From Hymenobacter baengnokdamensis (GTDB lineage: Bacteria > Bacteroidota > Bacteroidia > Cytophagales > Hymenobacteraceae), in contig NZ_CP044285.1 of NCBI RefSeq assembly GCF_008728635.1, positions 4,340,001 through 4,404,000 of the forward strand: a stretch of DNA of 64,000 nt. Direction: 5' to 3'. A program made the position numbers and the translations under genes. Of the stretch, positions 37,001 to 45,959 are shown piece after piece. Under the pieces are notes generated by a model. It was not told the origin of the DNA. It made no database searches and saw only the letters and a program-made list of their open reading frames with translations. The first letter of the stretch is position 1. Every line of letters starts with the position of its first letter.

Positions 37001-40000
37001 AACGAGATTTTCCCGAATAAAGACCTCGGGGCAACCGGCAATGGCTACGAGTATACGTTTGACATGGCCTACTACCCCGAGGAGCGCGGCCCCTACAACT
37101 ATACGCCCAACATTCAGGGCACGAACGGCCGGTTGTTCTCGCCGGCCGCCGGCCTGCCCGACAATAAGTTTGGCGGCATTGCGCGCGGCATCACCTTCGA
37201 TACTGACTTCGACAACGCCAACATCGAATACCTCGAATTCTGGCTGCTCGACCCTTTCATCAAGGGCAAGAATGGGCTGGTAGCGGCGCTCAACAGCGAC
37301 CCTACCAGCCCACGGCAATACGTGGACGATACCAGGGGCGGCGACCTGTTTATCAACCTGGGCAACATCAGCGAGGACGTGCTGCGCGACCAGGGCCAGC
37401 ACGAGTTTGAGAACGGCCTGCCCGTGCCGGGCCAGGATACTACCGGCGTACTGCGCACCACGCCCTACGGCCGCGTCACGACCCAGCAATTTCTGCTCGA
37501 TGCCTTTAATGCTACGCCCGGCGCCCGCGCCAGCCAGGACGTAGGCCTGGATGGCCTGAATGATACCGACGAGCAGGCCTTCTTCAAATCGACGCTGGCT
37601 GACCCCTCGGGCGATGACTTCCACCACCACCTCGACCCGATTTACGACGCCAACAACACCCAGCTTCTGGGCCGCTACAAAGACTACGACAACTACGAAG
37701 GCAACTCGCCCGAAAACTCGCAGCTCAGCTCCACGGCTTACCCCGACAAGGAAGACCTGAACCGCGACAACGTTATCCAGACCACCGAGCAGTACTACGA
37801 ATACCCCATTCACCTGGTACCCGGCCAGCTCACGGTAGGCCAGAACTACATCACCGACAAGGTAATAGCCACGGCCCCCAGCGCCACGGGCGGCAGCGGC
37901 GAAAACGTAACGTGGTACCAGTTCCGGGTGCCGATACGCCAGTACCAGCGCGTAGAAGGCAATGGCGGCCAGCCATTTGGCTTTAAAAACATTCGCTTTG
38001 TGCGCATGTATATGACCGGCTGGCAGCAGCCGGTGGTACTGCGCATGGTGCAGCCGCAGTTTGTGGCCAACCAGTGGCGCGAATACCTGAGCCGCATCTC
38101 GGACCCCAAGGCCGGGCCCATTGCCGGCATTGCCACCGATGCCGACGCGTTTACCATTTCGACGGTGAGCGTGGAGGAAAACGGCTTAACGCAGGGCAGC
38201 ACCGGCTCTAATGCGGCTATTCCGTACGTGGTGCCGCCCAATATTACCCGCGACGTGGAGTATGGCTCCACGGCCGTATCGCGGCAGCAAAATGAGCAAA
38301 GCCTGCGCTTGTGCGTGGATAACCTGCGCGACGGCTACGCCAAGGCTTCTTACAAAAACCTCACGACCAACCTGCTGCGCTACAAGCGCCTGCGCATGTA
38401 CCTGCACGCCGAGTCCAGCAACGCCGGCGTTACGGTTGCCGACAGCAGCGTGCGGGCATTCATTCGCATCGGCACCGATTACAGCCAGAACTACTATGAA
38501 TACTCCCTGCCGCTGGTTATCACCAAACCTGGCTCTACGGCCCAAACCGACGTGTGGCCTGTTGCCAACAACGTAGACCTGGCCTTGCAGGACTTTATCG
38601 ATGCCAAGGCCGCCCGCAACGCCCAAGCAGTAGTAAACTACACTATCCCCTTTACGTATCGGCGGCCCAACGGAGTTATCATCACGGTAATCGGCAACCC
38701 CGACCTGTCGGCGGTGCAGGGCTGCATGATTGGTATTCTGAACCCGGCGGCTACTGCTACCAACTCCGATGCCAGTGAGAAAAGCGTGTGCCTGTGGGCC
38801 GATGAGTTCCGGGTATTTGACTTCGACAGCCAGGGCGGCTGGGCCGCCAACGCCCGCCTGAACGTGAAACTGGCCGACCTGGCCAACATCACGGCTACCG
38901 GCTCGTTTATCGGGGTGGGCTTCGGGGGCTTGCAGGACAAAGCTCAGCAGCGCTCGACCAGCGACGTGCTGCGCGGCGACCTCAACGCCACGGTGGCGGC
39001 CGAGAAGTTTTTGCCCGCCCAGCTGCACCTGAAAGTGCCGGTGCTGGTGCAGGCCGGCCGCCAGACCATCACGCCGCAGTACGACCCGCTCGACCCCGAT
39101 ACCAAGCTCGACCAAAGCCTGCTGAAATTTAAGGATGCGGCTGCCGCGACCGAATATAGAAATCTGGTAGTAGACCGCACAACCACGCGCAGCATCTCGG
39201 TGCTGAACGTGCGCAAGGACCGGGTGCCCACCAAAACCAAGCAGCACCCCTGGGACATTGAGAACGTGGCCGTCAGCTACGCCATCACCGAGCGCCTGCA
39301 CACCGACATTAATACCCAGCGCGACTATACGCAGTCGTACACCGCCGCGCTGGCCTACGTGTACCAGACCCAGCCGCGCAACTTTACGCCCCTGGCCAAG
39401 CTCAAGGCACTTGACAATCCTTATTTAAAGATATTTCAGCAAATTAACTTTACGCCGCTGCCCTCGCGCTTCTCGTTCCGCACCGACCTCGACCGGCGCT
39501 ACAACGAGCGCTTTTTGCAGCGCGTAACCGAGCCCGGCACCCTGCCCAGCACGGCCGGTATCGACGGCGTTTTTTATAAGTCGTTCTACATCAGCCGGAT
39601 TTACGACCTGAAGTGGGACCTGACCAAGGCACTTATTTTCGATTACACGGCCAACAACCGGGGCGTAATTGACGAAGGCGCGGGCCAGAGCATCGGCAAT
39701 AGCGCCGATGCTATTAACAACCGCGCGCTGCTCTGGGACCATCTAAAAACTGGCGGCCGTACTACCAATTTCACTCAGACGGCCGCTCTCACCTATCGCC
39801 TGCCCCTCGACAAGTTTCCGCTCACCGACTGGCTCTCAGCCGATGCGCGCTACTCGGCCCACTATAGCTGGCAGGCGGCCTCCACGGCGTTGCGGGCGGG
39901 CGTCATTGACCCGATTCGCCGCAGCGATGGCAGCCTCGACACTACCACGACCGTACTCAACCTCGGCAATACCATTCAGAACAATGCCGAAATGAGCGCC

Positions 40001-41722
40001 AATGGCAAGATTGACCTGGTAAAGCTCTACAACAAGGTTAAATTCCTGAATATTATCAACAACGCCCCGCCGCCGGCCCGGCCCCCGGTCGTGGCCATTG
40101 ACCCCAACAACCCGACCCGGCCCAAGCCGGCCGCGCCCGACACGGCCCGCAAAGACCCTTTGCGCCTCGTAAAAGCGGTACTGAGGGCCGTGATGACGGC
40201 GCGTAATCTCAACTTCACCTACACTCGCTCCTCTGGCACGCTGCTGCCGGGCTACCTGCCCAAGACCAACTTTCTGGGCTTGCAGCAGGGCTCGCTCGCG
40301 CCGGGCATTCCCTTCATCCTGGGCAAGCAGTATGACCCCGGCGAGCTGTATGGCTACGCCAACGCGCGGCGCTGGTACACCGACCAAAGCCAGTACCTGA
40401 ACACGCCGCTGTCGAATATTCTGACCGAAAACCTCACCGCCCGCACCGCGCTGGAACCCTTCCGGGGCTTTAATATTCAGCTCGACCTGCGCCGACAGAA
40501 GGTGCGCAACAACGAGGCCTACTACCGCCGCGCCATCGATACCGTCAGCGCCGCCTACAAGGAGCTGGGCACGCTGGTTCCCGTGCAGGGCCAGCCTGGT
40601 CAGCCTAATCAGCCTTACATAATGGCCCCGACCCAGGCGCTGGGCACCGGCACGTACAGCGCGACTACCATCACCATCCAGACCTTATTTAACGACCTGG
40701 GGGCCAATGGCGAAACCAGCAAGGCCTTCGACCGTTTTGTCCAGAACCGGGGTATTGTGCAGCAGCGCCTGCAGGCGGCCAACCCGAACACGACCATCAC
40801 GACCACTACGGGCGGCATCACGACTACACAGGTGGTGCCCGGATACTACAGCTACAACTCGCAGGATGTACTGCTCCAGAGTTTCCTCGATGCCTACCAC
40901 GGCAAGTCGTCGGATGGCTACCAGGCCAAGCAGTTTGACCCTTTCGGGGTGATTCCGCTGCCCAACTGGCGCATCGACTACAACGGGTTATCCGACCTGC
41001 CGGCCATTCGCAACGTCTTCCGCTCATTTACCCTCAACCACGCCTACTCGTCGGTGTACAACATGGGCGGCTACACCACCTCCACCAACTACGCCTCGGA
41101 GCCCGGCTTTTTTAACAGCAGCGCCGGCGATATTCTGCCCTACGTACTAAACTCGACCGGCCAGTACGTGCCCTACTACGTTATCGGGCAGGTGAGTATT
41201 GTGGAAAGCCTCACCCCATTTATCGGTGTCAATTTCCAGACCGTGAACAACGTAACCGGCCGCGTGCAGTACAATACCAGCCGCGCCGTGGCCCTGAACG
41301 TAACCAACGCCCAGATAACCGAGCTGCATACTACCGAGTTGGTTATCGGCCTGGGCTACGCCGCCACCGGCTTTAAGCTGCCCTTCCGGGTGGGGGGCGA
41401 GCAGCGCACCCTTAAAAACAACCTCACTGCCCGCCTCGACCTCAGCATCCGCGACAACGCAACCATCCAGCGCAGCATCATCAACTCGGTAGACCCGCAG
41501 GATGCGACCGCTACTAACCCGAGCTTCGTGGGAACGTCGAGCAGCCAGATTACTAACGGCTCGCTGCAAGTGCAGCTGCGCCCCACCATCGATTACCTGC
41601 TCAATACCCGGCTCAACCTCCAGTTCTACTTCACCCAGACCATCACCCAGCCCCGCGTGAGCAATGCCTTCCGCAATGCCACCACCGAAGGCGGCATTCA
41701 GCTGCGCTACAGCCTCCAGTAG
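34037..41722 (+). CDS. sprA: SprA, giant outer-membrane translocon of the type 9 secretion system
   Basis: This 2561-residue protein has a TTG start (MKSLLSVGSKFVTSGTLLAV), an N-terminal membrane/signal segment and an Ala/Arg/Pro-rich linker. The SprA core follows with YLGPVADRIFGGSYIDIRPA, GNVSMPLNNSLITGGSNLFG, and ERLYRQQFFNRAS. The protein ends as a strand-rich barrel (LRPTIDYLLNTRLNLQFYFT). SprA is the 36-strand barrel through which T9SS cargo crosses the outer membrane; in Flavobacterium it is also needed for gliding. The size agrees with other SprA/Sov proteins (about 2400-2500). It lies between ruvA and gcvH. No ATG near the N-terminus gives a better signal, so the TTG is accepted with moderate confidence. 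No other por/gld gene is in the window. Confidence 0.93.
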   Translation: MKSLLSVGSKFVTSGTLLAVAVVSSVLVAVWAAPAGAAGRRYPTTWNTWVSRLGLPLQGLPAQTTPADTSRYRPSRRPRLRTVRDRPGSHFSPRGRRSPLILPLPKTVKLVVTPDDSLKNYNVRETVGSQIDYRDPTTISQQDLLKYQERQAINDYYRQKAMGGIAGAPAAPGSPQAQRLIPKIYLGPVADRIFGGSYIDIRPAGSLTFKAGAKFNVNRNPALTLRQQSVGDFIFEQNMNLSLSGQVGTKLKLTFNYDTKAAFDFDNQMKFDYAGQPTDILRKLDLGNVSMPLNNSLITGGSNLFGIKTQLQFGRLGVTAVAATLRGSQDEVRVQNGAQSRTFELKASQYEKDRHYFLSQYFRDNYDQALRGLPTVQSGFEIRRLEVWVTNDNRTTDNLRNVVALMDLGEPRQERLYRQQFFNRASTPSVKTPPKNQANYLYQSLPSATDANRNNLNVETFLNNLPTPGGSVALVKNLDYERMRARKLTPSEYTFNAQLGYVNLNTALLPDQVLGVSYELLYNGKSYTVGETQTEYTNVGADQVIFLKMLKATNPGVGIADPSVNPANPNLLTHNTPTWDLMMKNIYSLNTSQVNRDNFQLQLIYKDDITGVDLISLKEGAKIQNIPLIQVMGLDRVNANNDRNPDGNFDFFPGITIDTELGKIIFPSVQPFGSYLKAQFDTTGTTPGINTANERLLAQKYVYQALYNQTQSDAQQQQTKDKFVLRGRFQGTSTDEINLPGIGVAQGSVKVYSGSTLLTEGVDYQVFYDQAKVKILNPSYLNSANELRVDFEKSALVQVQPRKLLGARFDYALNKDITLGATAMHILENQAPGINRVNVGDEPANNTILGADISLRKDSRVLTKLVDYLPFVSTKEVSTVAFTGEVAKLIAGQSQLGNGENGVSYLDDFENARTPYTLGGLAAIPSWRLAATPAPIAGSNIDGLVNGYHRAKLAWYTIDQTYYTGGPSVPTGITTQTLNNHYTRGVPRNEIFPNKDLGATGNGYEYTFDMAYYPEERGPYNYTPNIQGTNGRLFSPAAGLPDNKFGGIARGITFDTDFDNANIEYLEFWLLDPFIKGKNGLVAALNSDPTSPRQYVDDTRGGDLFINLGNISEDVLRDQGQHEFENGLPVPGQDTTGVLRTTPYGRVTTQQFLLDAFNATPGARASQDVGLDGLNDTDEQAFFKSTLADPSGDDFHHHLDPIYDANNTQLLGRYKDYDNYEGNSPENSQLSSTAYPDKEDLNRDNVIQTTEQYYEYPIHLVPGQLTVGQNYITDKVIATAPSATGGSGENVTWYQFRVPIRQYQRVEGNGGQPFGFKNIRFVRMYMTGWQQPVVLRMVQPQFVANQWREYLSRISDPKAGPIAGIATDADAFTISTVSVEENGLTQGSTGSNAAIPYVVPPNITRDVEYGSTAVSRQQNEQSLRLCVDNLRDGYAKASYKNLTTNLLRYKRLRMYLHAESSNAGVTVADSSVRAFIRIGTDYSQNYYEYSLPLVITKPGSTAQTDVWPVANNVDLALQDFIDAKAARNAQAVVNYTIPFTYRRPNGVIITVIGNPDLSAVQGCMIGILNPAATATNSDASEKSVCLWADEFRVFDFDSQGGWAANARLNVKLADLANITATGSFIGVGFGGLQDKAQQRSTSDVLRGDLNATVAAEKFLPAQLHLKVPVLVQAGRQTITPQYDPLDPDTKLDQSLLKFKDAAAATEYRNLVVDRTTTRSISVLNVRKDRVPTKTKQHPWDIENVAVSYAITERLHTDINTQRDYTQSYTAALAYVYQTQPRNFTPLAKLKALDNPYLKIFQQINFTPLPSRFSFRTDLDRRYNERFLQRVTEPGTLPSTAGIDGVFYKSFYISRIYDLKWDLTKALIFDYTANNRGVIDEGAGQSIGNSADAINNRALLWDHLKTGGRTTNFTQTAALTYRLPLDKFPLTDWLSADARYSAHYSWQAASTALRAGVIDPIRRSDGSLDTTTTVLNLGNTIQNNAEMSANGKIDLVKLYNKVKFLNIINNAPPPARPPVVAIDPNNPTRPKPAAPDTARKDPLRLVKAVLRAVMTARNLNFTYTRSSGTLLPGYLPKTNFLGLQQGSLAPGIPFILGKQYDPGELYGYANARRWYTDQSQYLNTPLSNILTENLTARTALEPFRGFNIQLDLRRQKVRNNEAYYRRAIDTVSAAYKELGTLVPVQGQPGQPNQPYIMAPTQALGTGTYSATTITIQTLFNDLGANGETSKAFDRFVQNRGIVQQRLQAANPNTTITTTTGGITTTQVVPGYYSYNSQDVLLQSFLDAYHGKSSDGYQAKQFDPFGVIPLPNWRIDYNGLSDLPAIRNVFRSFTLNHAYSSVYNMGGYTTSTNYASEPGFFNSSAGDILPYVLNSTGQYVPYYVIGQVSIVESLTPFIGVNFQTVNNVTGRVQYNTSRAVALNVTNAQITELHTTELVIGLGYAATGFKLPFRVGGEQRTLKNNLTARLDLSIRDNATIQRSIINSVDPQDATATNPSFVGTSSSQITNGSLQVQLRPTIDYLLNTRLNLQFYFTQTITQPRVSNAFRNATTEGGIQLRYSLQ

Positions 41723-41771
41723 CGGGGCCGGTACCGGGCTTCGGATTCTCTGGCCTTCGGCGGGCTGCCCT

Positions 41772-41779
41772 TACTTTTG
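41772..41779 (+). promoter_or_regulatory. -7 box for gcvH
   Basis: TACTTTTG matches TAnnTTTG exactly, 36 bases before the gcvH ATG. No -33 box was recognised. Confidence 0.45.
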
Positions 41780-41814
41780 CCGCAGGTTTCTCTCTTACTT
41801 CTCCCCCATTCAGT

Positions 41815-42195
41815 ATGAATATCCCCGCCACCCTGCACTACACCAAAGACCACGAATGGATTAGCGTGGACGGTGACACGGCCACCATCGGCATTACCGA
41901 CCACGCGCAGCATGAACTGGGCGACATTGTGTATGTTGATATCGACACGGTCGATAAAGACGTTGCGCAGCACGACGTATTCGGTACGGTAGAGGCCGTA
42001 AAAACGGTTTCCGACTTGTTCAGCCCCATCAGCGGCACCGTACTCGAAGTAAACCCCAAGCTGGCCGACGCGCCCGAAACCGTAAACTCGGACCCTTACG
42101 GCGACGGCTGGATTATTAAGATGAAGATAGCCAACCCCGGCGAGGTAGCGGCCTTGCTGTCGGCCCAGGCCTACGGCGAGCTGATTGGCGCGTAG
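41815..42195 (+). CDS. gcvH: Glycine cleavage system H protein
   Basis: The 126-residue lipoyl carrier shuttles the aminomethyl group between the P, T and L proteins of glycine cleavage. Lys63 in GTVEAVKTVSDLFSPISG is the lipoylation site. The start NIPATLHYTKDHEWISVDGD and the end DPYGDGWIIKMKIANPGE are canonical. The other gcv genes are not in the window. It is followed by a REP-like hairpin and then a VanZ-domain gene. Confidence 0.96.
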   Translation: MNIPATLHYTKDHEWISVDGDTATIGITDHAQHELGDIVYVDIDTVDKDVAQHDVFGTVEAVKTVSDLFSPISGTVLEVNPKLADAPETVNSDPYGDGWIIKMKIANPGEVAALLSAQAYGELIGA

Positions 42196-42222
42196 CGCGG
42201 CCCGTCGGCCTTACCTTACCAC

Positions 42223-42268
42223 ACGTCATGCGAAGCGGCTTCGGCCCGCTGCGCATGACGTTCTTTTT
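42223..42268. repeat. REP-like hairpin after gcvH (copy 3 of 4), also a likely terminator
   Basis: ACGTCATGCG (42223-42232) pairs with CGCATGACGT (42252-42261), with a second inner stem AGCGG/CCGCT. A T-run (42261-42268, TTCTTTTT) follows. It shares the CGTCATGC core with the other family members. Confidence 0.75.
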
Positions 42269-42281
42269 TGCTTACCCCGCC

Positions 42282-43991
42282 ATGAAAACGCTTACCCGAC
42301 GCTTCTACGGCCGTCTGGCCCTCGCCTGGGTCGCCGTGATGCTGGTCCTGACCCTGACCCCGGCGCAGGACATGCCCCGCACGCCCGAGTGGAAGCTGCT
42401 TTCGTTTGATACGGCCGCCCACGCCGGGGTATTTGCCGTGCTGGCCGGCCTGGGCTGGCTGTGGGCACGGTGCGTGCCCCGGCTGGCGCGCTACGCCGGC
42501 GGCTGGGTGCTGCTGGGATGCGTGCTATTTGGCGGCTTAATTGAGCTACTTCAATATATAATGAACATGGGCCGCCACGCCGAGTGGACCGACCTGCTGG
42601 GCGATACCATTGGGGCAGCACTGGTGCTGGCCGGGGCGGGCCTGGCCGGCCGCGGCCGGCGCCGGTCGGCGCTACCCCTGGCCTTCTTGCTAGTGCTACC
42701 CGACTACGCCCACGCCCAGGCTGCCGAGCCCGATTTAGCCCGCGCCCGCCGCACCATCGAAGAGTTAGCTTCCCCCAAAATGCACGGGCGGGGCTACGTG
42801 CAGCAGGGCGAGCACCTGGCCGCCGCTTACCTGCGCAACCGGCTGCGGCAGCTGGGCTTGCAGCCGCTGGCCCCCGATTACACGCAGCCGTTTACCCTGG
42901 ATGTAAATACGTTTCCGGGGAAGGTGGACTTAACCCTCGCGCCCAACTACGGCGCCCTGCCCAGCCCAAGTACCAGACTTATTGCCGGCACCGATTTCAT
43001 TGCGGCCCCGGCATCCGGCCCGGCTCATCTGCAGGCGGAGGTTATACCGTTCGACACCCTGGTTTTTCAGGATTCTACCAGGGCCCGGCGGTACTTGCTG
43101 CCCCAGCCCGGCCCTGTCAGCAAGCCCTGCCCAAGCTGCCCGCTTCTGCTGCGGGCCCGCGACTACGAGCGCCTGGCCAGCCTGCCCGCCGCTACCAAGG
43201 CGCGCATTAGCCAGCGCCCGCAAGTGATGCTGGTTCCTAAGCTGACGGCCTCACTGGCTGATGACCAGGAACCAGCTGCGCGGCTAGAGGTTCTGGCGGC
43301 TAAATGGCCCGCCCCTGCCAGCACTCCTTATGCCAAGATAGACCTCGATGCTCAGCTCCTGCACAACTACCAAACCCAGAACCTTGCTTCCATCGTGCGC
43401 GGCAGCGCTCAGCCAGATAGCTTTCTAGTCGTTTCGGCCCACTACGACCACCTGGGCATGATGGGCCGCAACGTTTATTTTCCGGGGGCCAACGACAATG
43501 CCAGCGGCGTGGCGCTGCTGCTGGAGCTGGCTGCCTATTACGCCCGGCCCGAAAACCGCCCCGCCTGCTCGGTGGTGTTTCTGCTTTTTGGGGCCGAAGA
43601 AGCGGGGCTGGTGGGCTCTACCTATTTCGTGCAGCACCCGCTGATACCGCTGGCCCGTATCAAATTCCTGCTCAACCTCGACCTGCTGGGCACCGGGGAG
43701 GAAGGCGCCACCGTAGTAAATGGCCGGGTGCACGAAGCGGCTTTTCGTCGGCTCACGTTCTTCAACGAGGCCCACCACTACCTGCCGCGCCTCACCGCCC
43801 GGGGCCCGGCCGCCAACTCCGACCACTTCCCGTTTTCGCAAGCCGGGGTGCCGGCATTTTTCCTCTACACACGCGGCGGCAGCCTGGCTTACCACAACGT
43901 AAACGACCAGCCGGCCGCGCTTTCGCTGGCGGGCTTCGCGGGTGCCTTCGGGCTGGCCCGCGACTTTCTGAATGAGCTAGCCAGCAATTGA
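42282..43991 (+). CDS. VanZ-like membrane domain fused to an M28-family metallopeptidase
   Basis: The start at 42282 (MKTLTRRFYGRLALAWVAVM) avoids an in-frame ATG at 42228 inside the preceding hairpin. Residues 1 to about 130 are VanZ-like, with four membrane segments and FDTAAHAGVFAVLAGLGWLW and GGLIELLQYI. A basic linker (GRGRRRSALP) then meets what looks like a former signal peptide (LAFLLVLPDYAHAQA). An M28 Zn-aminopeptidase domain follows (HGRGYVQQGEHLAAAYLRNR). Zinc ligands are present: SAHYDHLG (His387), GANDNASG, FGAEEAGLVG, NLDLLG and NSDHFPF. Topology would put the peptidase in the periplasm, anchored by the VanZ bundle. Total 569 residues. The peptide substrate is unknown. Confidence 0.85.
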   Translation: MKTLTRRFYGRLALAWVAVMLVLTLTPAQDMPRTPEWKLLSFDTAAHAGVFAVLAGLGWLWARCVPRLARYAGGWVLLGCVLFGGLIELLQYIMNMGRHAEWTDLLGDTIGAALVLAGAGLAGRGRRRSALPLAFLLVLPDYAHAQAAEPDLARARRTIEELASPKMHGRGYVQQGEHLAAAYLRNRLRQLGLQPLAPDYTQPFTLDVNTFPGKVDLTLAPNYGALPSPSTRLIAGTDFIAAPASGPAHLQAEVIPFDTLVFQDSTRARRYLLPQPGPVSKPCPSCPLLLRARDYERLASLPAATKARISQRPQVMLVPKLTASLADDQEPAARLEVLAAKWPAPASTPYAKIDLDAQLLHNYQTQNLASIVRGSAQPDSFLVVSAHYDHLGMMGRNVYFPGANDNASGVALLLELAAYYARPENRPACSVVFLLFGAEEAGLVGSTYFVQHPLIPLARIKFLLNLDLLGTGEEGATVVNGRVHEAAFRRLTFFNEAHHYLPRLTARGPAANSDHFPFSQAGVPAFFLYTRGGSLAYHNVNDQPAALSLAGFAGAFGLARDFLNELASN

Positions 43992-43993
43992 GC

Positions 43994-44027
43994 ATTCCTT
44001 ATATTAATTATTTCTAATATAAGGAAT
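43994..44027 (+). terminator. Hairpin after the VanZ-M28 gene
   Basis: ATTCCTTATATTA (43994-44006) is perfectly complementary to TAATATAAGGAAT (44015-44027) around an 8-base loop. It lies immediately after the stop codon and between convergent genes, so a bidirectional terminator is likely despite the AT-rich stem. Confidence 0.6.
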
Positions 44028-44140
44028 ATCCGCTCCACCGCTGCCCCATGCTATAAAGATTGTATAAACGCAAAAAACCCCAGCCTAGTGGCCGGGGAGT
44101 TCTGCGTCTGGCGCTGCAAGTACAGCTTAAACTGGTGGGC

Positions 44141-44683
44141 CTAGCCGTTGGCTTTGAGTGAGTTCAGGATACGCTTGGCCAGGGGCTCCCATTCGGGCTT
44201 CTGGCGGTCGGCACAGTTAAATGTGCAGATGAGCAACTTACCCTGCACGTCGGTGAAGAACACGAGCGTGTACACTTCGTGGCCCATCTCGGGCTTCATG
44301 AATTCGAGGTAGCCTACCTTACGGTTGCCTACTTCCTTCACGCCTTCGCCAAACCAGGTGGTCTGTTTATACTGCTTGTGGTAAGCCTTGGCAAAGTTAT
44401 CCTGGTACACCTGCACCATGTCCTGGTCGGCGTCGTTGTCAGAATAGTTGAAGGCCAGCGATACCAGGTTGTTATTGGTGAATACTACGCTGGGGCGGCT
44501 GCTGGCGTGGGCGTAGGCGAAATCCATCTGCTGCTCGGTCATAACCTCGAAGCCCTTGGGAATCAGCACTTCTACGCGCTCGCTTAGCACGCGCTTCTTT
44601 ACCAGTTCAATCTCAGAAGCGGGGCGCGCTGCCATGAGTAGGCTTGCGCAGGAAGTGAGCAGCAAGAGTACTAGTTTTTTCAT
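44141..44683 (-). CDS. Exported protein of unknown function (PsbP/DcrB-like appearance)
   Basis: The 180-residue protein begins MKKLVLLLLTSCASLLMAAR, which can be read as a lipoprotein signal (LLTSC) or an ordinary signal peptide. The mature part has RVEVLIPKGFEVMTEQQMDF, FNYSDNDADQDMVQVYQDNF, KVGYLEFMKPEMGHEVYTLV and KLLICTFNCADRQKPEWEPL. This layout of a surface-strand domain ending in a C-terminal helix (LAKRILNSLKANG) recalls PsbP/DUF1795-type proteins, a resemblance in pattern only. Function is unknown. It is convergent with the VanZ-M28 gene and is followed upstream by a long AT-rich gap. Confidence 0.75.
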   Translation of the reverse strand: MKKLVLLLLTSCASLLMAARPASEIELVKKRVLSERVEVLIPKGFEVMTEQQMDFAYAHASSRPSVVFTNNNLVSLAFNYSDNDADQDMVQVYQDNFAKAYHKQYKQTTWFGEGVKEVGNRKVGYLEFMKPEMGHEVYTLVFFTDVQGKLLICTFNCADRQKPEWEPLAKRILNSLKANG

Positions 44684-45050
44684 GGGAGTAGAGTGGTAAA
44701 AGGTAGTAGTAGAAGTAAAATAAAATTTATCCGGTTTTGATTGGCTTTCGATTCGGAATCTAAGTTACACACAAAATGCAAGTTCTGTTCCAAAAACACC
44801 TCAACGGCTAGCAGGTGCGAAAATAGTTTTTGCCGCCCCTGCGTTACTTGGCTTAACATACTGATTATGTGAGCAAAAACAAGTTCCTTTAAAAGAGAAG
44901 GTTTCGTGAAAATTCGTTAAACCGCGCCTGTAACCGCTTCATTTTTCTTCTATAAATCCAAAAAAGGACTGGAAAGATACAGAGGTTTTTTTCAGTTTCA
45001 GTAAGTGGAACCTTTTTTACTATACGTGAAACCCTGGGCCCTGGATTTAG
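44684..45050. other. AT-rich intergenic region, no gene seen
   Basis: About 367 bases between two minus-strand genes, clearly lower in GC than the flanks. It holds poly-A/T tracts but no convincing frame, consensus promoter or stable hairpin that I can support. It must contain the promoter of the exported-protein gene at 44683. Confidence 0.45.
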
Positions 45051-45959
45051 TTACAGGATATTATTAAGCTGCTCTTTGATTTTTTCCAGTTCTTCTTTCA
45101 TCCCTACCACCAGATGCTGAACGGTGGCATCATTTGCTTTTGAGCCTATCGTATTGATTTCCCGGCCTATTTCCTGAGCCAGGAAGCCGAGCTTTTTGCC
45201 CACCGCCTCGTCGGGCTGCCGGGTAGCCAGCTCAAAGTAGTCGAGGTGAGCCGCCAGGCGAACTTTTTCTTCGGCAATGTCCAGCTTCTCGATGTAGTAC
45301 AATACTTCCTGCTCGAAGCGGGTAGCATTAAACTGCTCGTGCTGGGTGAGTTCGGCCAGGTGCGCGGTCAGGCGCTGGCGCACGTGCGCCACGCGCTGCG
45401 GGTCGTGCAGCTCCACGGCCGCCAGCTGCTGCCGAATGGTAGCCAGGTAGCCCAGAATTTCCTGCTGCAGCGTCTGGCCCTCGTCTTGCCGAAACTGCTG
45501 CATGGCTGCCAGCGCCTCGGTGAGCAGCGGTTGCAGCTCGGCCCAGACTGGGTCTTCGGCTCCGGTTTCGGCCTGGCTGGTCTGGGCTGCTTCGGAAGCC
45601 GTGGGCACCACGCCGGGCAGGCGCAGGGCGGCCAGCAGGGTTTCTTCGGTAGCGGCCAGGCCCAGGCTTTGGGCTACAGCTTGCAGCTCGTGAAAGGCGG
45701 CCAGCAGAGCCGGGCGGTTGAGCGCCGTGGCGGCCGCCGCGCTGGCCGGACGGTTAAAGTCAAGATTGAAATTAACCTTGCCGCGTAGCAGGGCCTTGGT
45801 GATTTGCTGGCGGATTTCGAGCTCGTGCGCTTGCAGAAAGCGCGGCAGGCGCAGGGTCAGGTCGAGGGTTTTGGAATTGAGCGAGCGCAGCTCGGCCGTC
45901 GCGGTATAGCGGTCTGTATCGCGGTGGGCCTGGCCGAAGCCCGTCATGGAAAGCAACAT
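45051..45959 (-). CDS. yicC: YicC-family endoribonuclease
   Basis: The 302-residue protein opens with the family signature MLLSMTGFGQAHRDTDRYTA, continues ELRSLNSKTLDLTLRLPRFL and closes with the strongly conserved AQEIGREINTIGSKANDATV then VVGMKEELEKIKEQLNNIL. YicC proteins act on RNA in the cytoplasm (RyhB turnover in E. coli; a hexameric endoribonuclease fold). The length is normal. It stands alone on the minus strand, divergent from the Oar-like receptor gene. Confidence 0.92.
   Translation of the reverse strand: MLLSMTGFGQAHRDTDRYTATAELRSLNSKTLDLTLRLPRFLQAHELEIRQQITKALLRGKVNFNLDFNRPASAAAATALNRPALLAAFHELQAVAQSLGLAATEETLLAALRLPGVVPTASEAAQTSQAETGAEDPVWAELQPLLTEALAAMQQFRQDEGQTLQQEILGYLATIRQQLAAVELHDPQRVAHVRQRLTAHLAELTQHEQFNATRFEQEVLYYIEKLDIAEEKVRLAAHLDYFELATRQPDEAVGKKLGFLAQEIGREINTIGSKANDATVQHLVVGMKEELEKIKEQLNNIL

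Noticed and set aside
38186-39301. 371-codon open frame antisense to sprA
   Set aside because: It lies within sprA, shows no domain, and is typical of shadow frames in high-GC DNA.
44684-45050. AT-rich gap considered as a tRNA or small RNA site
   Set aside because: No cloverleaf, no stable long stem and no terminator could be identified by reading it.
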